From contig UCAG01000013.1 in the NCBI GenBank assembly GCA_900470285.1, forward strand, positions 90,539 to 154,538: DNA of 64,000 bases, in the 5' to 3' direction. Positions 56,013 to 64,000 of this stretch are shown here, piece by piece. This stretch comes from Hyphomicrobiales bacterium (GTDB lineage Bacteria > Pseudomonadota > Alphaproteobacteria > Rhizobiales > Rhizobiaceae). Both the position numbers and the translations under genes were made by a program. The notes below the pieces were generated by a model, which saw only the letters and a program-made list of their open reading frames with translations, was not told the origin of the DNA and made no database searches. Within the stretch, counting starts at the first letter, position 1. Each line of letters starts with the position of its first letter.

Positions 56013-57995
56013 TTATTTCGATGGTGAGATAAACGGCCTGTCCCATGAGCCGCCAACAAAAAAATGCAGGTTTTCTGCCGGTGGGACGAGCGGCTCTGTT
56101 ACCGTCAGTTCTATGGGTTCCGGAGTAGTGACTGGAGCAGGCGGCGTTGCTTCACCGCTATCTGCCGGTGTGTCGGCGGTTTCTTTTGCCGGTTGCGGCA
56201 AGGTCAATGTGCCGGACAGCGCCAGACTGCGGTCGGTCAGCGGGATAATGCCGGTCAGCGATAAAGCGCCCTGCATGGTCTCCGCTTTGGTGGTTTCCAG
56301 TGTGGCCACACCATCGCCAAGCGAGGCTTTGACATCAAGACGCTTGAAATCAAGGCTGACTTTGTCGCGGCGTTGCAGGGCAAAGAAGCCCTCGCTTTTC
56401 ATTTTGGCAATAAAGTCATTGAGGTCGAAACCCAGCATACGCCCATTATTCAGCGTGAAACTGATTTGCCCGCGCGCATTGCGCAACATGCTTTGCAGGC
56501 TTTGCGGTGAGGTTTCAGCTGTCACAGAAAGATTGCCCTGACCACTCAGAATAGGGTCATTCAAACCGAGAGCTGTTAAAAATGCGGCACTGTCGATATT
56601 GGCAGCGTTCAGCCGGACACCGATATTGTCCTGTCCGTCTGCGGTCTGGGACAATTTAATACTGGTCTGGATGGAGCCTTTGAAGGCTTTGGCATCGCCA
56701 ATATCGAAGATTGCCTGCCCGTCGCGAATTTGCAAGGCAGCAGCAAGGCCGGTCATTTGCGCAGCGCCGATACTGGCATTCTGTGCAGAGAGGCGGATAT
56801 CAAGATCGGCGCTGTTTAGCAGCCGCGTGTCAATCATACGTGGCGGGGCATAACGATAGCCGCCGTAATTCTTTGCCTCTTCATCCTCACTGACTTTTGT
56901 GACCAGTGTGGTGACAGTGTGAAAGAAAGAGACAGCATTCAAGGTCTGGAAAGCCAGAGTGCCGGTCACCACGGGCCGCTGTTTGCCGAAGCCGATTTCC
57001 GCAGCACCCTTGGCCGGCATATTATTGAGATTAAGTGCAATATCGGACAATTTAATACGCAGCGGTGTGGCGCTGACATTAGTCTCGATGCTGAAAGCGT
57101 CATCTGCAGTGGTACGCAGGGAGTAGCTGGCATCGGATGACAGGCCGACCCAGTGCAGACTTTCGCTGAGCGACGGGCTGGACAGGCTGAACGCACCTTC
57201 TGTGAAGATGTTTTCAGAAATATTGCTGCGTCCGTCAAAGCTGATGCTCAGTGGTTTACTGGTTATCTGTGCGCTCATCTGGCTCATGCCGCGCGCCAGC
57301 AATAAAAGCGGCTGCGCAACATTCAGATTATAATCCACGGTTTCATCATGCCAGACAGCCTTGCCCTTGACTGTTGCCGCACTGGTTGTCTGCGGCCAGT
57401 CGATGCTGGCATTGATCTTGCTGATTTGTTCCTGACGCTCGGTATTACGGGTCGTGAAACCGATACTGCTGTTTTCCAGAACCAGCCTGCCGAAAGGCAT
57501 GGTTTGTAACTGCTTGTCGTTTTGCTGATCGTTCTCTGTTTTTTTCGCTGTCACATTGCGCGCCTGCCGGATGGCAAGGCCAAGGCGGCCGGAAGATGAG
57601 GCCAGTGTATTCACAAATTGCGGCAGGTCTTCTACCGGTTCACTCAAGGCGAAATGCGCATTGATGAGACGGGTTTCAGTAAAGGCAACACGACCGAAGA
57701 GGGCATCAAGCGGCGACATTTCCACTTCAATGCGTTCCGCAGCCATAAACGGGGTATTGGTATCCCCCATCTTGCTGACGGTGACATCGCTGAGCGAAGC
57801 ACGAAAGACCGGAAAGAAGCTCATGCGTGGCGGTTGACGAATCTCAACGCTGTAGCCCGTCCATGCGCTGATATTCTGTGCCAGATGCAGCCGGATGGAA
57901 TCGGTTGAAACAATATAAGGCAGAGCAGCCAGTGCTCCGGCAAACAGCATTGCTAAAATAACGATAACAGCCAGAACAGGGCGTATCAGCTTCAT
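56013..57995 (-). CDS. AsmA-family protein
   Basis: A 660-residue envelope protein of the AsmA/TamB-like group. ATG 57995 is preferred; the frame extends to 58016 via a TTG. One N-terminal membrane helix (LAVIVILAMLFAGALAALPYI) is followed by SIRLHLAQNISAWTGYSVEI, the AsmA start block. Long beta-rich periplasmic part with the AsmA_2-type end (SVTAETSPQSLQSMLRNARG). The C-terminal 60 residues are Pro/Glu-rich. Homologues are tied to outer-membrane lipid transport or assembly (family knowledge). Confidence 0.87.
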   Translation of the reverse strand: MKLIRPVLAVIVILAMLFAGALAALPYIVSTDSIRLHLAQNISAWTGYSVEIRQPPRMSFFPVFRASLSDVTVSKMGDTNTPFMAAERIEVEMSPLDALFGRVAFTETRLINAHFALSEPVEDLPQFVNTLASSSGRLGLAIRQARNVTAKKTENDQQNDKQLQTMPFGRLVLENSSIGFTTRNTERQEQISKINASIDWPQTTSAATVKGKAVWHDETVDYNLNVAQPLLLLARGMSQMSAQITSKPLSISFDGRSNISENIFTEGAFSLSSPSLSESLHWVGLSSDASYSLRTTADDAFSIETNVSATPLRIKLSDIALNLNNMPAKGAAEIGFGKQRPVVTGTLAFQTLNAVSFFHTVTTLVTKVSEDEEAKNYGGYRYAPPRMIDTRLLNSADLDIRLSAQNASIGAAQMTGLAAALQIRDGQAIFDIGDAKAFKGSIQTSIKLSQTADGQDNIGVRLNAANIDSAAFLTALGLNDPILSGQGNLSVTAETSPQSLQSMLRNARGQISFTLNNGRMLGFDLNDFIAKMKSEGFFALQRRDKVSLDFKRLDVKASLGDGVATLETTKAETMQGALSLTGIIPLTDRSLALSGTLTLPQPAKETADTPADSGEATPPAPVTTPEPIELTVTEPLVPPAENLHFFVGGSWDRPFISPSK

Positions 57996-58040
57996 TGTGT
58001 TCCGATCACGTAACAAATTACATCAGGCGAAAATGATTTA

Positions 58041-58144
58041 CAGCATTTTCAGCAAAAGTGTGAAGCGGTTTTGCGTTGGATAATGCGTAACACAAAGAGA
58101 TAGAGCGATTCTATCGATTCAATATTAACCAGAACCGCTCTAGA
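58041..58144. repeat. Dispersed hairpin repeat, family B, copy 5
   Basis: Contains CAGCAAAAGTGTGAAGCGG, TTGCGTTGGATAATGCGTAA and a TAGAGCG / CGCTCTA bounding pair. It lies between the asmA-like start and the pdhS stop. Confidence 0.8.
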
Positions 58145-58146
58145 CC

Positions 58147-61100
58147 TCACTCCGCGAGAACGCGGGTCGGCGGAAAAGTAATTTCCACAGTCGTGCCCTG
58201 TTCCGGTGCAGATTCAATGGAGAACTGCGCACGGTTTGCCTCCACCATGGCTTTCGTCAGAGGCAGACCAAGGCCGGTGCCTTGCTGACGCCAGTCTTTG
58301 ATGTCGGGATTTTTGAGGGTTTGTGTCTGGCTATTATGATTGCTGACCTGCCGGAAAGGTTTCAGCGCCTGTTCCAGCTCGCTCTGGTTCATGCCGATGC
58401 CGGTATCACGCACGCGCATCACCACATGACCTTCCGGCTCATAGCTGGTTGAAACAATCACCTGACCACCCTGACCGGTAAAGCGGATCGCATTGGACAG
58501 AAGATTGAGTGCCACCTGACGGATCGAACGGGCATCTGCCACAATATCCGGCAAAAAGGCCGAGAAACTGGAGCGGATAATCACACGCTCCCGATTGGCC
58601 TGAGGCTGCATCAGCGCCACAGCTTCAGCCAGTGCATCATTGAGCGCCACAGCTTCAAATTCCAGATCAAGCGCACCGGCTTCAATTTTGGAAATATCCA
58701 GAAGGTCGTTGACGAGTGCCAGCACATGATTGCCTGAACGGTGAATGTCACGCAGATATTCACGATAGCGGTCATTCCCGATCGGGCCGAATTTCTCCTC
58801 CGCCATCAGTTCGGAGAAGCCGATAATCGCATTCAGTGGTGTGCGGATTTCATGGCTGATCCGCGCCAGAAACTCGGTTTTATGGGTCGAGGCACGTTCA
58901 GCTTCCTGACGCGCTGAGGTCAGCTCTTCTTCTGCACGTTTCCATTGCGTAATATCACGCATCACCGCGCAATAGCCTTTGGAGGCAGGCAGTTTGCCGA
59001 TGGTCATAAATAACGGAATGAAACGTCCCTGCGCTTCACGGCCGATCACTTCCCGCCCGTCATTGAGCAGGCTGGCAACACCATCGCCGGCAAGTCCGTG
59101 AATATAGTCAATCGCTGCACGCTGACTTTCAATAGCAAACAAAACGGCGAAGGATTTGCCTGACAATTCATTGATATCATAGCCGAACAGCGCCGCCGCA
59201 GACTGGTTGAGCGAACGGATTTTGCCGTCCTGCCCGATAATGACCACGCCGTCTGTGGCAGTATCCAGAATGGACGTCAGTTCATCAATCTGAGTTTGCA
59301 ATGCATGAAAATCAGGTTGCGCACGATTGTCCGCGGCTGAGTTAACCGTTCCGGCATCTTCAGTTTTTGGCTCTACAGTCTCGGCAGACTGAAATGCCAG
59401 TTCTGATTGCAGCTGATGAACCGCATTGTCCTGCGGCGCAGTCTCTGCTGTAATGCTATCGACCAACTTTAACCGGCTTGGCTGTTTGCTGATATCGTCG
59501 TCATTATCAGCTTTCAGTACCAGCTCCGGCAGCAGGCTCAGCATCAGCGCGCGTGCACCCTGCCACGGAACAGACTGGAGATGGGCTTCAACAATCTTAT
59601 GACCGCCATCGGCGAGGCGCAGGATCATACCGCTGAGATTGCTGTCGCCTGACTGGGCAAACAATGCGTCAATGCCACCGGCATGACGCAGATCATCCAG
59701 CGAACTATAACCGGTCATGTCAAAAAATGCCTGATTGGCAAAATGCAACCGGTCTGCACTGTGGATTAGCACCGGAACCGGCAGGCCGCTCAGCACATGC
59801 AGGTCTTCATCCTCCTGCGATGCCATATCGGCCTGTGCCGGTTTTTGTCCAGCTTGTTCGTGATGCTGATTATGGTTTGCAGGCTGTGTGTCATGCGGAT
59901 AAGGTATATCTGCTGCTTCAACAGGCAGCTGCGGAGCCGCAATAACCGGCTCCGCCTGCGGAAGTACGGGGGTATCTGCCGCAGTAGGCTGCTCTGTTGG
60001 TGGAGATTTAGGTGTTTTCTGGAGGACCTCACGGCGCAAACGATCGGCTATCTCGCGGAAGGCACTGCGCTCGGTTGGCGATAAGCCGTTTTCCGGACGG
60101 GCAGGGCGGATTTCCGCAATAATATTGGCCTTATCTGCAGCAGGGACCTCGCTGGCTGGCTCAGTATCCTGCTGACGCTTCTGCGAAGCGCGCAGCGCTT
60201 CCATTAGAATGATTTTCTCACTGGAAAGAGGTGCGTTTTTCGCATCATTGGTCTGGGGTGCAGGTGCGTCCGGTACGACAGGCCCTGATATCAAGGCCAT
60301 GCCAATGGCTTCAGGATCCTGCTCTGTCAAAGAGGGATAGAGAACGCCAAAACCGCTGAAACCGGAGAAGGCCTTGTCGCGCGCAAAAGCAGGTAATGCA
60401 GCGAGATCAACAGGAACGCGCTGATCTGTGCCCTGAACAGGCCAGAAAATTCTTTTGCCTGACCACGTTTCCTGTTGTTTCAACAGGGCGGTAATAACAC
60501 CATCATTATCGAAGCCGAAAACTTTAGCCACATCAGAAAATTTACGGCCGATAATATCAGCGGCATTGTCGCCGACAATTGCTGCAAATTCCGGTGAGAT
60601 TTCCGTAAAACGGCTGTCAGCATCTGCTTTCCAGATAAACCGTGCAGGGGCGCTTTCTTCAGCCGCAGGAACAGTAGTTTCCGGATCGATTTTTGTGCTT
60701 TCAGCGGCTTCGGAGGTCTCAGCTGCATCCGGTGCGGGTGCAACTGAAACAGCACTATCCTGCACCTTTTCAACGATAAAGAGATAAGGTGCCTGTTCAT
60801 TCTGATCGTCAAGGCGGATCATCATTGCGGGCAGGGTGCTTTGGCCGGCGCGTACACGACGGCGCACAATGCCATCGGCTTCATCCTGCGCTTCAACGGT
60901 CAGATCAGCCAAAGTGTTGCTGTTGATGTTCAGGGCATTAAATTGCGCATCGCTGTTCAGAATGGTTCCGTCTGCCTGCACTTGCACAAGGTGATGATGG
61001 GGCAAAGGCGGAATAATGTTGTTTGCTGTATCTGTTGCAGCTGTAGTCATGAGAATGACCGGCTCATTAGCATGTGCCAGCGTCAGCGGTGTTACAGTGC

Positions 61101-61392
61101 ATTGCTGCAAGGCAGAGTGCAAACCGCCGCCCAAGCGCAGCATAATTGTCTTCGCGCTCTCGGTGTTAAGATCGAGAGCCAGAATCTGACGCCGTGTCTG
61201 CGGGCTGAAATCCGCATTCTGTCCGATAAGTGCTGCAGCTACATCTTCCCCGAGAAGACGGGCGCCGCTGTCATTTGCCCAGAGTACAGTTTGCAGATCG
61301 TGCGACAGCACCAGGATTGCGTCTCCCCTTGCGAGAGCCGCACGGATGCCGGAAAGAGGGATCAGCTCCATGAAATCCAGATGCTGTTGCAT
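58147..61392 (-). CDS. pdhS: Cell-cycle histidine kinase PdhS
   Basis: A 1081-residue cytoplasmic sensor kinase; ATG 61392 chosen (a TTG at 61416 is in frame; Shine-Dalgarno weak). Sensory part with PAS-like domains near 249-370, 530-640 and 705-830. HisKA has H847 in FLARISHEIRTPLNAIIGFS. The ATPase region has NLLSNAIRFTGQG, DTGIGM and GTGLGLPLTKAMVEANR. In Brucella PdhS is an essential DivK-interacting kinase at the old pole (family knowledge). The N-terminal RAALARGDAILVLSHDLQTV matches PdhS. A perfect CtrA-type box lies 136 bases upstream. Confidence 0.93.
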   Translation of the reverse strand: MQQHLDFMELIPLSGIRAALARGDAILVLSHDLQTVLWANDSGARLLGEDVAAALIGQNADFSPQTRRQILALDLNTESAKTIMLRLGGGLHSALQQCTVTPLTLAHANEPVILMTTAATDTANNIIPPLPHHHLVQVQADGTILNSDAQFNALNINSNTLADLTVEAQDEADGIVRRRVRAGQSTLPAMMIRLDDQNEQAPYLFIVEKVQDSAVSVAPAPDAAETSEAAESTKIDPETTVPAAEESAPARFIWKADADSRFTEISPEFAAIVGDNAADIIGRKFSDVAKVFGFDNDGVITALLKQQETWSGKRIFWPVQGTDQRVPVDLAALPAFARDKAFSGFSGFGVLYPSLTEQDPEAIGMALISGPVVPDAPAPQTNDAKNAPLSSEKIILMEALRASQKRQQDTEPASEVPAADKANIIAEIRPARPENGLSPTERSAFREIADRLRREVLQKTPKSPPTEQPTAADTPVLPQAEPVIAAPQLPVEAADIPYPHDTQPANHNQHHEQAGQKPAQADMASQEDEDLHVLSGLPVPVLIHSADRLHFANQAFFDMTGYSSLDDLRHAGGIDALFAQSGDSNLSGMILRLADGGHKIVEAHLQSVPWQGARALMLSLLPELVLKADNDDDISKQPSRLKLVDSITAETAPQDNAVHQLQSELAFQSAETVEPKTEDAGTVNSAADNRAQPDFHALQTQIDELTSILDTATDGVVIIGQDGKIRSLNQSAAALFGYDINELSGKSFAVLFAIESQRAAIDYIHGLAGDGVASLLNDGREVIGREAQGRFIPLFMTIGKLPASKGYCAVMRDITQWKRAEEELTSARQEAERASTHKTEFLARISHEIRTPLNAIIGFSELMAEEKFGPIGNDRYREYLRDIHRSGNHVLALVNDLLDISKIEAGALDLEFEAVALNDALAEAVALMQPQANRERVIIRSSFSAFLPDIVADARSIRQVALNLLSNAIRFTGQGGQVIVSTSYEPEGHVVMRVRDTGIGMNQSELEQALKPFRQVSNHNSQTQTLKNPDIKDWRQQGTGLGLPLTKAMVEANRAQFSIESAPEQGTTVEITFPPTRVLAE

Positions 61393-61853
61393 ATATTTAG
61401 TTCCGTACCCGACCAATAACTGATTTGATCTGTCTTAAGCTGTTGTCTGTTATCGGAAAATTTTGGTTCCGACAGAGAATTTACAGGCATTATCACCACA
61501 AAGCGGGCGGTTCTGACAAACACTTTCTTAACTATTAGTTAATGTCCCCAAGGGGCAAAGCACTGTCTGATGAAACTTGCGGATAATAATCTCCTGCTGC
61601 GGCTTCATCTGTCAGGGCGCATTATGGTTAATCAGTGGTAAATACAGGGTTTACATGGCATAATCATGATGAAAACATAAAAGCATCGCATTGGTATTCT
61701 GGTTTTTCAGGCAGGCAGAATGAAATCCTGAGCAATAATCCGGTAAGGCATCATATTTTCACAAAGTTTTTTTGATATATGCTTGCAATATGCGATGATT
61801 TTACGTATCTGACCCCTATCGGCAGCCTGATTGATTCACTGCCGGATTGGTAC
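61393..61853. other. Intergenic region pdhS / tRNA-His
   Basis: 461 bases without a protein gene. It holds the CtrA-type box (61528-61542), a near-match at 61628-61642 (TTAA-N7-TAAA), and the promoter of tRNA-His. Confidence 0.5.
61528..61542. promoter_or_regulatory. CtrA-type box before pdhS
   Basis: TTAA at 61528-61531, seven bases, TTAA at 61539-61542. It is 136 bases before pdhS. A cell-cycle kinase is an expected CtrA target (inference). Confidence 0.55.
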
Positions 61854-61930
61854 GCGGTCGTAGCTCAGTTGGTTAGAGCGCAGGATTGTGGCTCCTGAGG
61901 TCAGTGGTTCAACTCCACTCGACCGTACCA
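61854..61930 (+). tRNA. tRNA-His (anticodon GTG), without an encoded G-1
   Basis: A full cloverleaf of 77 bases. Acceptor GCGGTCG pairs with CGACCGT (one G-T). The D arm is GCTC/GAGC. The anticodon arm is CAGGA-TTGTGGC-TCCTG with GTG in the loop. The T arm is AGTGG-TTCAACT-CCACT. CCA is encoded at 61928-61930. Position 73 is A and the base before G1 is C, the form described for Alphaproteobacteria. Confidence 0.95.
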
Positions 61931-62052
61931 TTCTAAATTTCCCGCTTTCATATCAATAGATTATGATCTGATGCCTCATCTGTGGGCAGAGCAGTTTTGT
62001 TTTTGTTCTGACAAAAGCGGAAATGCTCCGCTTTTGTCCGGTATGATTTTGC

Positions 62053-62556
62053 TTAATAGTTCCGGCTCGGATCGACGTGGATATTGCCATCGTCATGGAC
62101 CTGAATTTTCACGTCTGGATTTCCCTCAAATATCTGATATTCAACACCGCGGCGCATTTTCCATTGATAGCCGCGCTGAGGGTTGGATGCATTCGAAGGC
62201 TCCCATTTCATTTCTGAAAATTCTTTGCCTTCAGACCAGCGATTTTCTTTTTTGGCAAAAACCTTGCTTGGCGTGTCAGCCGGATCGCGCAAATTGAAAT
62301 CGTAATAGTTTTTACGATCCTGAAGGATAATATCGCGGGCATTTTTCAGGGGCTTGCCCTTTTCATCAACTTTATCACGATCGCTGATATGTGCCGTATA
62401 GCTCTCAACCAGTCTGGCCGGTTTTGATGTTTCATGGCTTGCAGATGATGGCTGATTTTGGCTGGCGACGGGCTTGGCCGTCTGTGTTGTGCTTGTTGTG
62501 CATGCTGTAAGCACGGAAAGCGATGTAAAGACTGTAATAATGCCGGTATACTTCAA
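62053..62556 (-). CDS. Putative lipoprotein, unknown function
   Basis: A 167-residue protein. I chose TTG 62556 because GGGGGAG lies six to seven bases upstream and gives a clean lipoprotein signal (KYTGIITVFTSLSVLTAC, lipobox LTAC, C19). Upstream in-frame starts give a signal out of place. The mature part is Ser/Thr-rich, then globular with tryptophans (ENRWSEGKEF, GYQWKMRRGVEYQIFEG) and ends NIHVDPSRNY. Family not recognised. Confidence 0.72.
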   Translation of the reverse strand: MKYTGIITVFTSLSVLTACTTSTTQTAKPVASQNQPSSASHETSKPARLVESYTAHISDRDKVDEKGKPLKNARDIILQDRKNYYDFNLRDPADTPSKVFAKKENRWSEGKEFSEMKWEPSNASNPQRGYQWKMRRGVEYQIFEGNPDVKIQVHDDGNIHVDPSRNY

Positions 62557-62690
62557 TCTTTTTCTCCCCCGCTGATTGAAGCAACAGATATATGTTATTT
62601 TCTGAGGGATTAACACTATGGCAGTTCGTTATTTCCGGTTATGCCGGATGAAATGCTTTGACGTTGCCAGAATAAATTGCAGGATATATT

Positions 62691-64000
62691 TCAGAAAAGC
62701 GATCCCTGACCGCTATCCTTTGAGCGGGAGACTTTGCTTTTCTTATCTTTAGGGGAAGCTTCCGCGGAGTGCGGGGTTGGAGTCTGAATTGCCGGAGCTG
62801 ACGCTGAACCATCCGCAATGACGGAGCGATCGCCGTCATGAAAGCGAAGTGTCAGATTTTCGCCTGTTTGCACTGCCGCAGCAGCTTTAACCGGTAATCC
62901 CTGATCATTCAGAACAATAGCAAACCCACGCTTGAGAACACTTGTATGAGACAAGGTTTCCATCAATCGGGTCAGCTCCAGACTGCGGGTCCGGTATTTC
63001 TGCAGACTATGACGTAAAGCCTGATCGCCGCGCCGTTGAAGATTGGCGATATTGAGTGCCCACAGACGGGTGCGTCGCAGGATCAGTTCACCGGTCAGTC
63101 TTGCTGAAGTCTGCCGCAGAAAATTGCGGCTGTTCTGCGTTTTGAGCGACAGGCCTCTCGGCAGGCGCTGATTGAGTTGTTGCAGCTGCAAGCGGCGCTC
63201 TCTGATCTGCTGATTGAGCAGACGCGGGGAGAGGTGACGTTTCAAACCATCAAAACGCGCACGTTTTTGTTCTGTACTCACCAGCAATGCGCGGCCCAGT
63301 CTGGAGCCTGCTTCATCAAAGCGGCGTCTCGGCAAGGCAAGCAGCTGATCGGTCGAGGGTAATGCTCTTTGCAAAGCGCGATAGGCTTCACGCCGCCTGT
63401 CGATCAGACGTGTCATGGCCGATGCCAGTCGTGCGCTGTAAGACGCAAGCTGTGCCTGCAAATCTGTACGAACCGGAACGGCCATTTCTGCGGCTCCGGT
63501 TGGCGTCGGGGCACGTATATCTGCCGCAAGATCAATCAGTGTCCAGTCGGTTTCGTGACCTACAGCTGAGATAACCGGTATATCGGAGGCAGCAACGGCG
63601 CGTACTACGTTCTCATCATTGAAGCCCCAGAGGTCTTCCAGACTGCCGCCGCCACGGGCAACAATCAGTACATCCGGTCTGGGCAGCACTTCGCCAAAAT
63701 ATGCCGAGTTGAAACCGGCAACGGCACGGGAAACTTCCTCGCCGGTTGTCTCTCCTTGCACACGCACCGGCCAGACCAGTACATGCAGAGGGAAGCGGTC
63801 GGTAATCCGGTGAATGATGTCGCGGATTACCGCGCCGGTCGGGGAGGTGATGACGCCGATTGTGCGGGGCATAAAAGGCAGCAATTGCTTGCGGTCTGCA
63901 TCAAACAACCCTTCACGTGCCAGCCGCTGCTTGCGTTCTTCAAGCAAAGCCATCAGTGCACCGGCACCGGCAGGCTCCATCTGCTCGATTACGATCTGGT
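62691..64000 (-). CDS. xseA: Exodeoxyribonuclease VII large subunit (partial)
   Basis: The 3' part of the gene, at least 436 residues; its 5' end is beyond the window edge, and the frame is open at 64000 ([16 protein letters not shown] is the normal internal sequence). Blocks such as [30 protein letters not shown] and [16 protein letters not shown] are diagnostic. A long coiled-coil middle and a Ser/Lys-rich tail follow. Degrades single-stranded DNA with XseB (family knowledge). Confidence 0.95.
   Translation of the reverse strand, partial: QIVIEQMEPAGAGALMALLEERKQRLAREGLFDADRKQLLPFMPRTIGVITSPTGAVIRDIIHRITDRFPLHVLVWPVRVQGETTGEEVSRAVAGFNSAYFGEVLPRPDVLIVARGGGSLEDLWGFNDENVVRAVAASDIPVISAVGHETDWTLIDLAADIRAPTPTGAAEMAVPVRTDLQAQLASYSARLASAMTRLIDRRREAYRALQRALPSTDQLLALPRRRFDEAGSRLGRALLVSTEQKRARFDGLKRHLSPRLLNQQIRERRLQLQQLNQRLPRGLSLKTQNSRNFLRQTSARLTGELILRRTRLWALNIANLQRRGDQALRHSLQKYRTRSLELTRLMETLSHTSVLKRGFAIVLNDQGLPVKAAAAVQTGENLTLRFHDGDRSVIADGSASAPAIQTPTPHSAEASPKDKKSKVSRSKDSGQGSLF

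Noticed and set aside
1-64000. Insertion sequence, prophage or integrative element
   Set aside because: No transposase, integrase or phage gene was recognised; the only foreign-looking gene is the GIY-YIG one.

Overview
The window is a chromosomal stretch of an alphaproteobacterium, almost certainly Hyphomicrobiales, family Brucellaceae. The atpI-B-E-F'-F cluster, the pdhS cell-cycle kinase, ALAS-type hemA, class 2 pyrD, the aceA/ScfR-type pair and TTAA-N7-TTAA (CtrA-type) boxes all resemble what is known from Brucella/Ochrobactrum. Base composition looks near 50% G+C, lower than Brucella, so a relative such as Pseudochrobactrum or Paenochrobactrum is plausible (inference; the genus is not proven). 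I see no rRNA, insertion sequence, prophage or CRISPR array. Nearly everything is core-genome material; the best candidate for an acquired gene is an A+T-rich GIY-YIG gene at 43783-44358.

Layout. 0.3-4.8 kb: SleB-type cell-wall hydrolase, then the F0 half of ATP synthase with strong stem-loops on both sides of atpE. 4.8-8.8 kb (minus strand): rnhB, a PA0069-type radical SAM gene, moaB, ispE and a small membrane protein. 8.9-12 kb (minus): S49 peptidase, nhaA behind a structured leader that looks like an nhaA-I riboswitch, and a TrmN6-like methyltransferase. 12.2-18.6 kb (plus): polyprenyl diphosphate synthase, a TPR protein, glyQ and glyS. 18.6-27.5 kb: pyrD/DUF952, a small secreted or membrane protein, prolyl aminopeptidase, and a response regulator convergent with an SSF-type hybrid histidine kinase, then mscL. 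27.6-34.7 kb: AbrB-type membrane protein, hemA divergent from a TetR-type regulator, an FAD protein, and a polysaccharide deacetylase/GT25 pair. 35-43.8 kb: proC, folD, and the Entner-Doudoroff genes edd, pgl and zwf, with a shared operator-like palindrome in front of edd and zwf. 43.8-56 kb: gamma-glutamyl-putrescine genes (puuB, puuA), isocitrate lyase divergent from an ScfR/RamB-type regulator, and the putrescine importer potFGHI. 56-64 kb: AsmA-like protein, pdhS, tRNA-His, a lipoprotein and the 3' part of xseA.

How it fits together. Putrescine import (PotFGHI), gamma-glutamylation and oxidation (PuuA/PuuB) and the glyoxylate shunt entry (AceA with its regulator) lie within 12 kb and could form a polyamine/C2 carbon module. 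Zwf, Pgl and Edd convert glucose-6-phosphate to KDPG. Two features recur in the non-coding DNA. Hairpin-rich dispersed repeats (AGAGC-bounded) sit in intergenic gaps, including one that fills the potG-potH gap and two that supply stop codons. In addition, two genes (zwf and the small gene after aceA) carry tandem copies of their own 3' ends just after their stop codons. Start codons were chosen by eye from Shine-Dalgarno spacing and remembered family N-termini; nothing here was tested by a database search.
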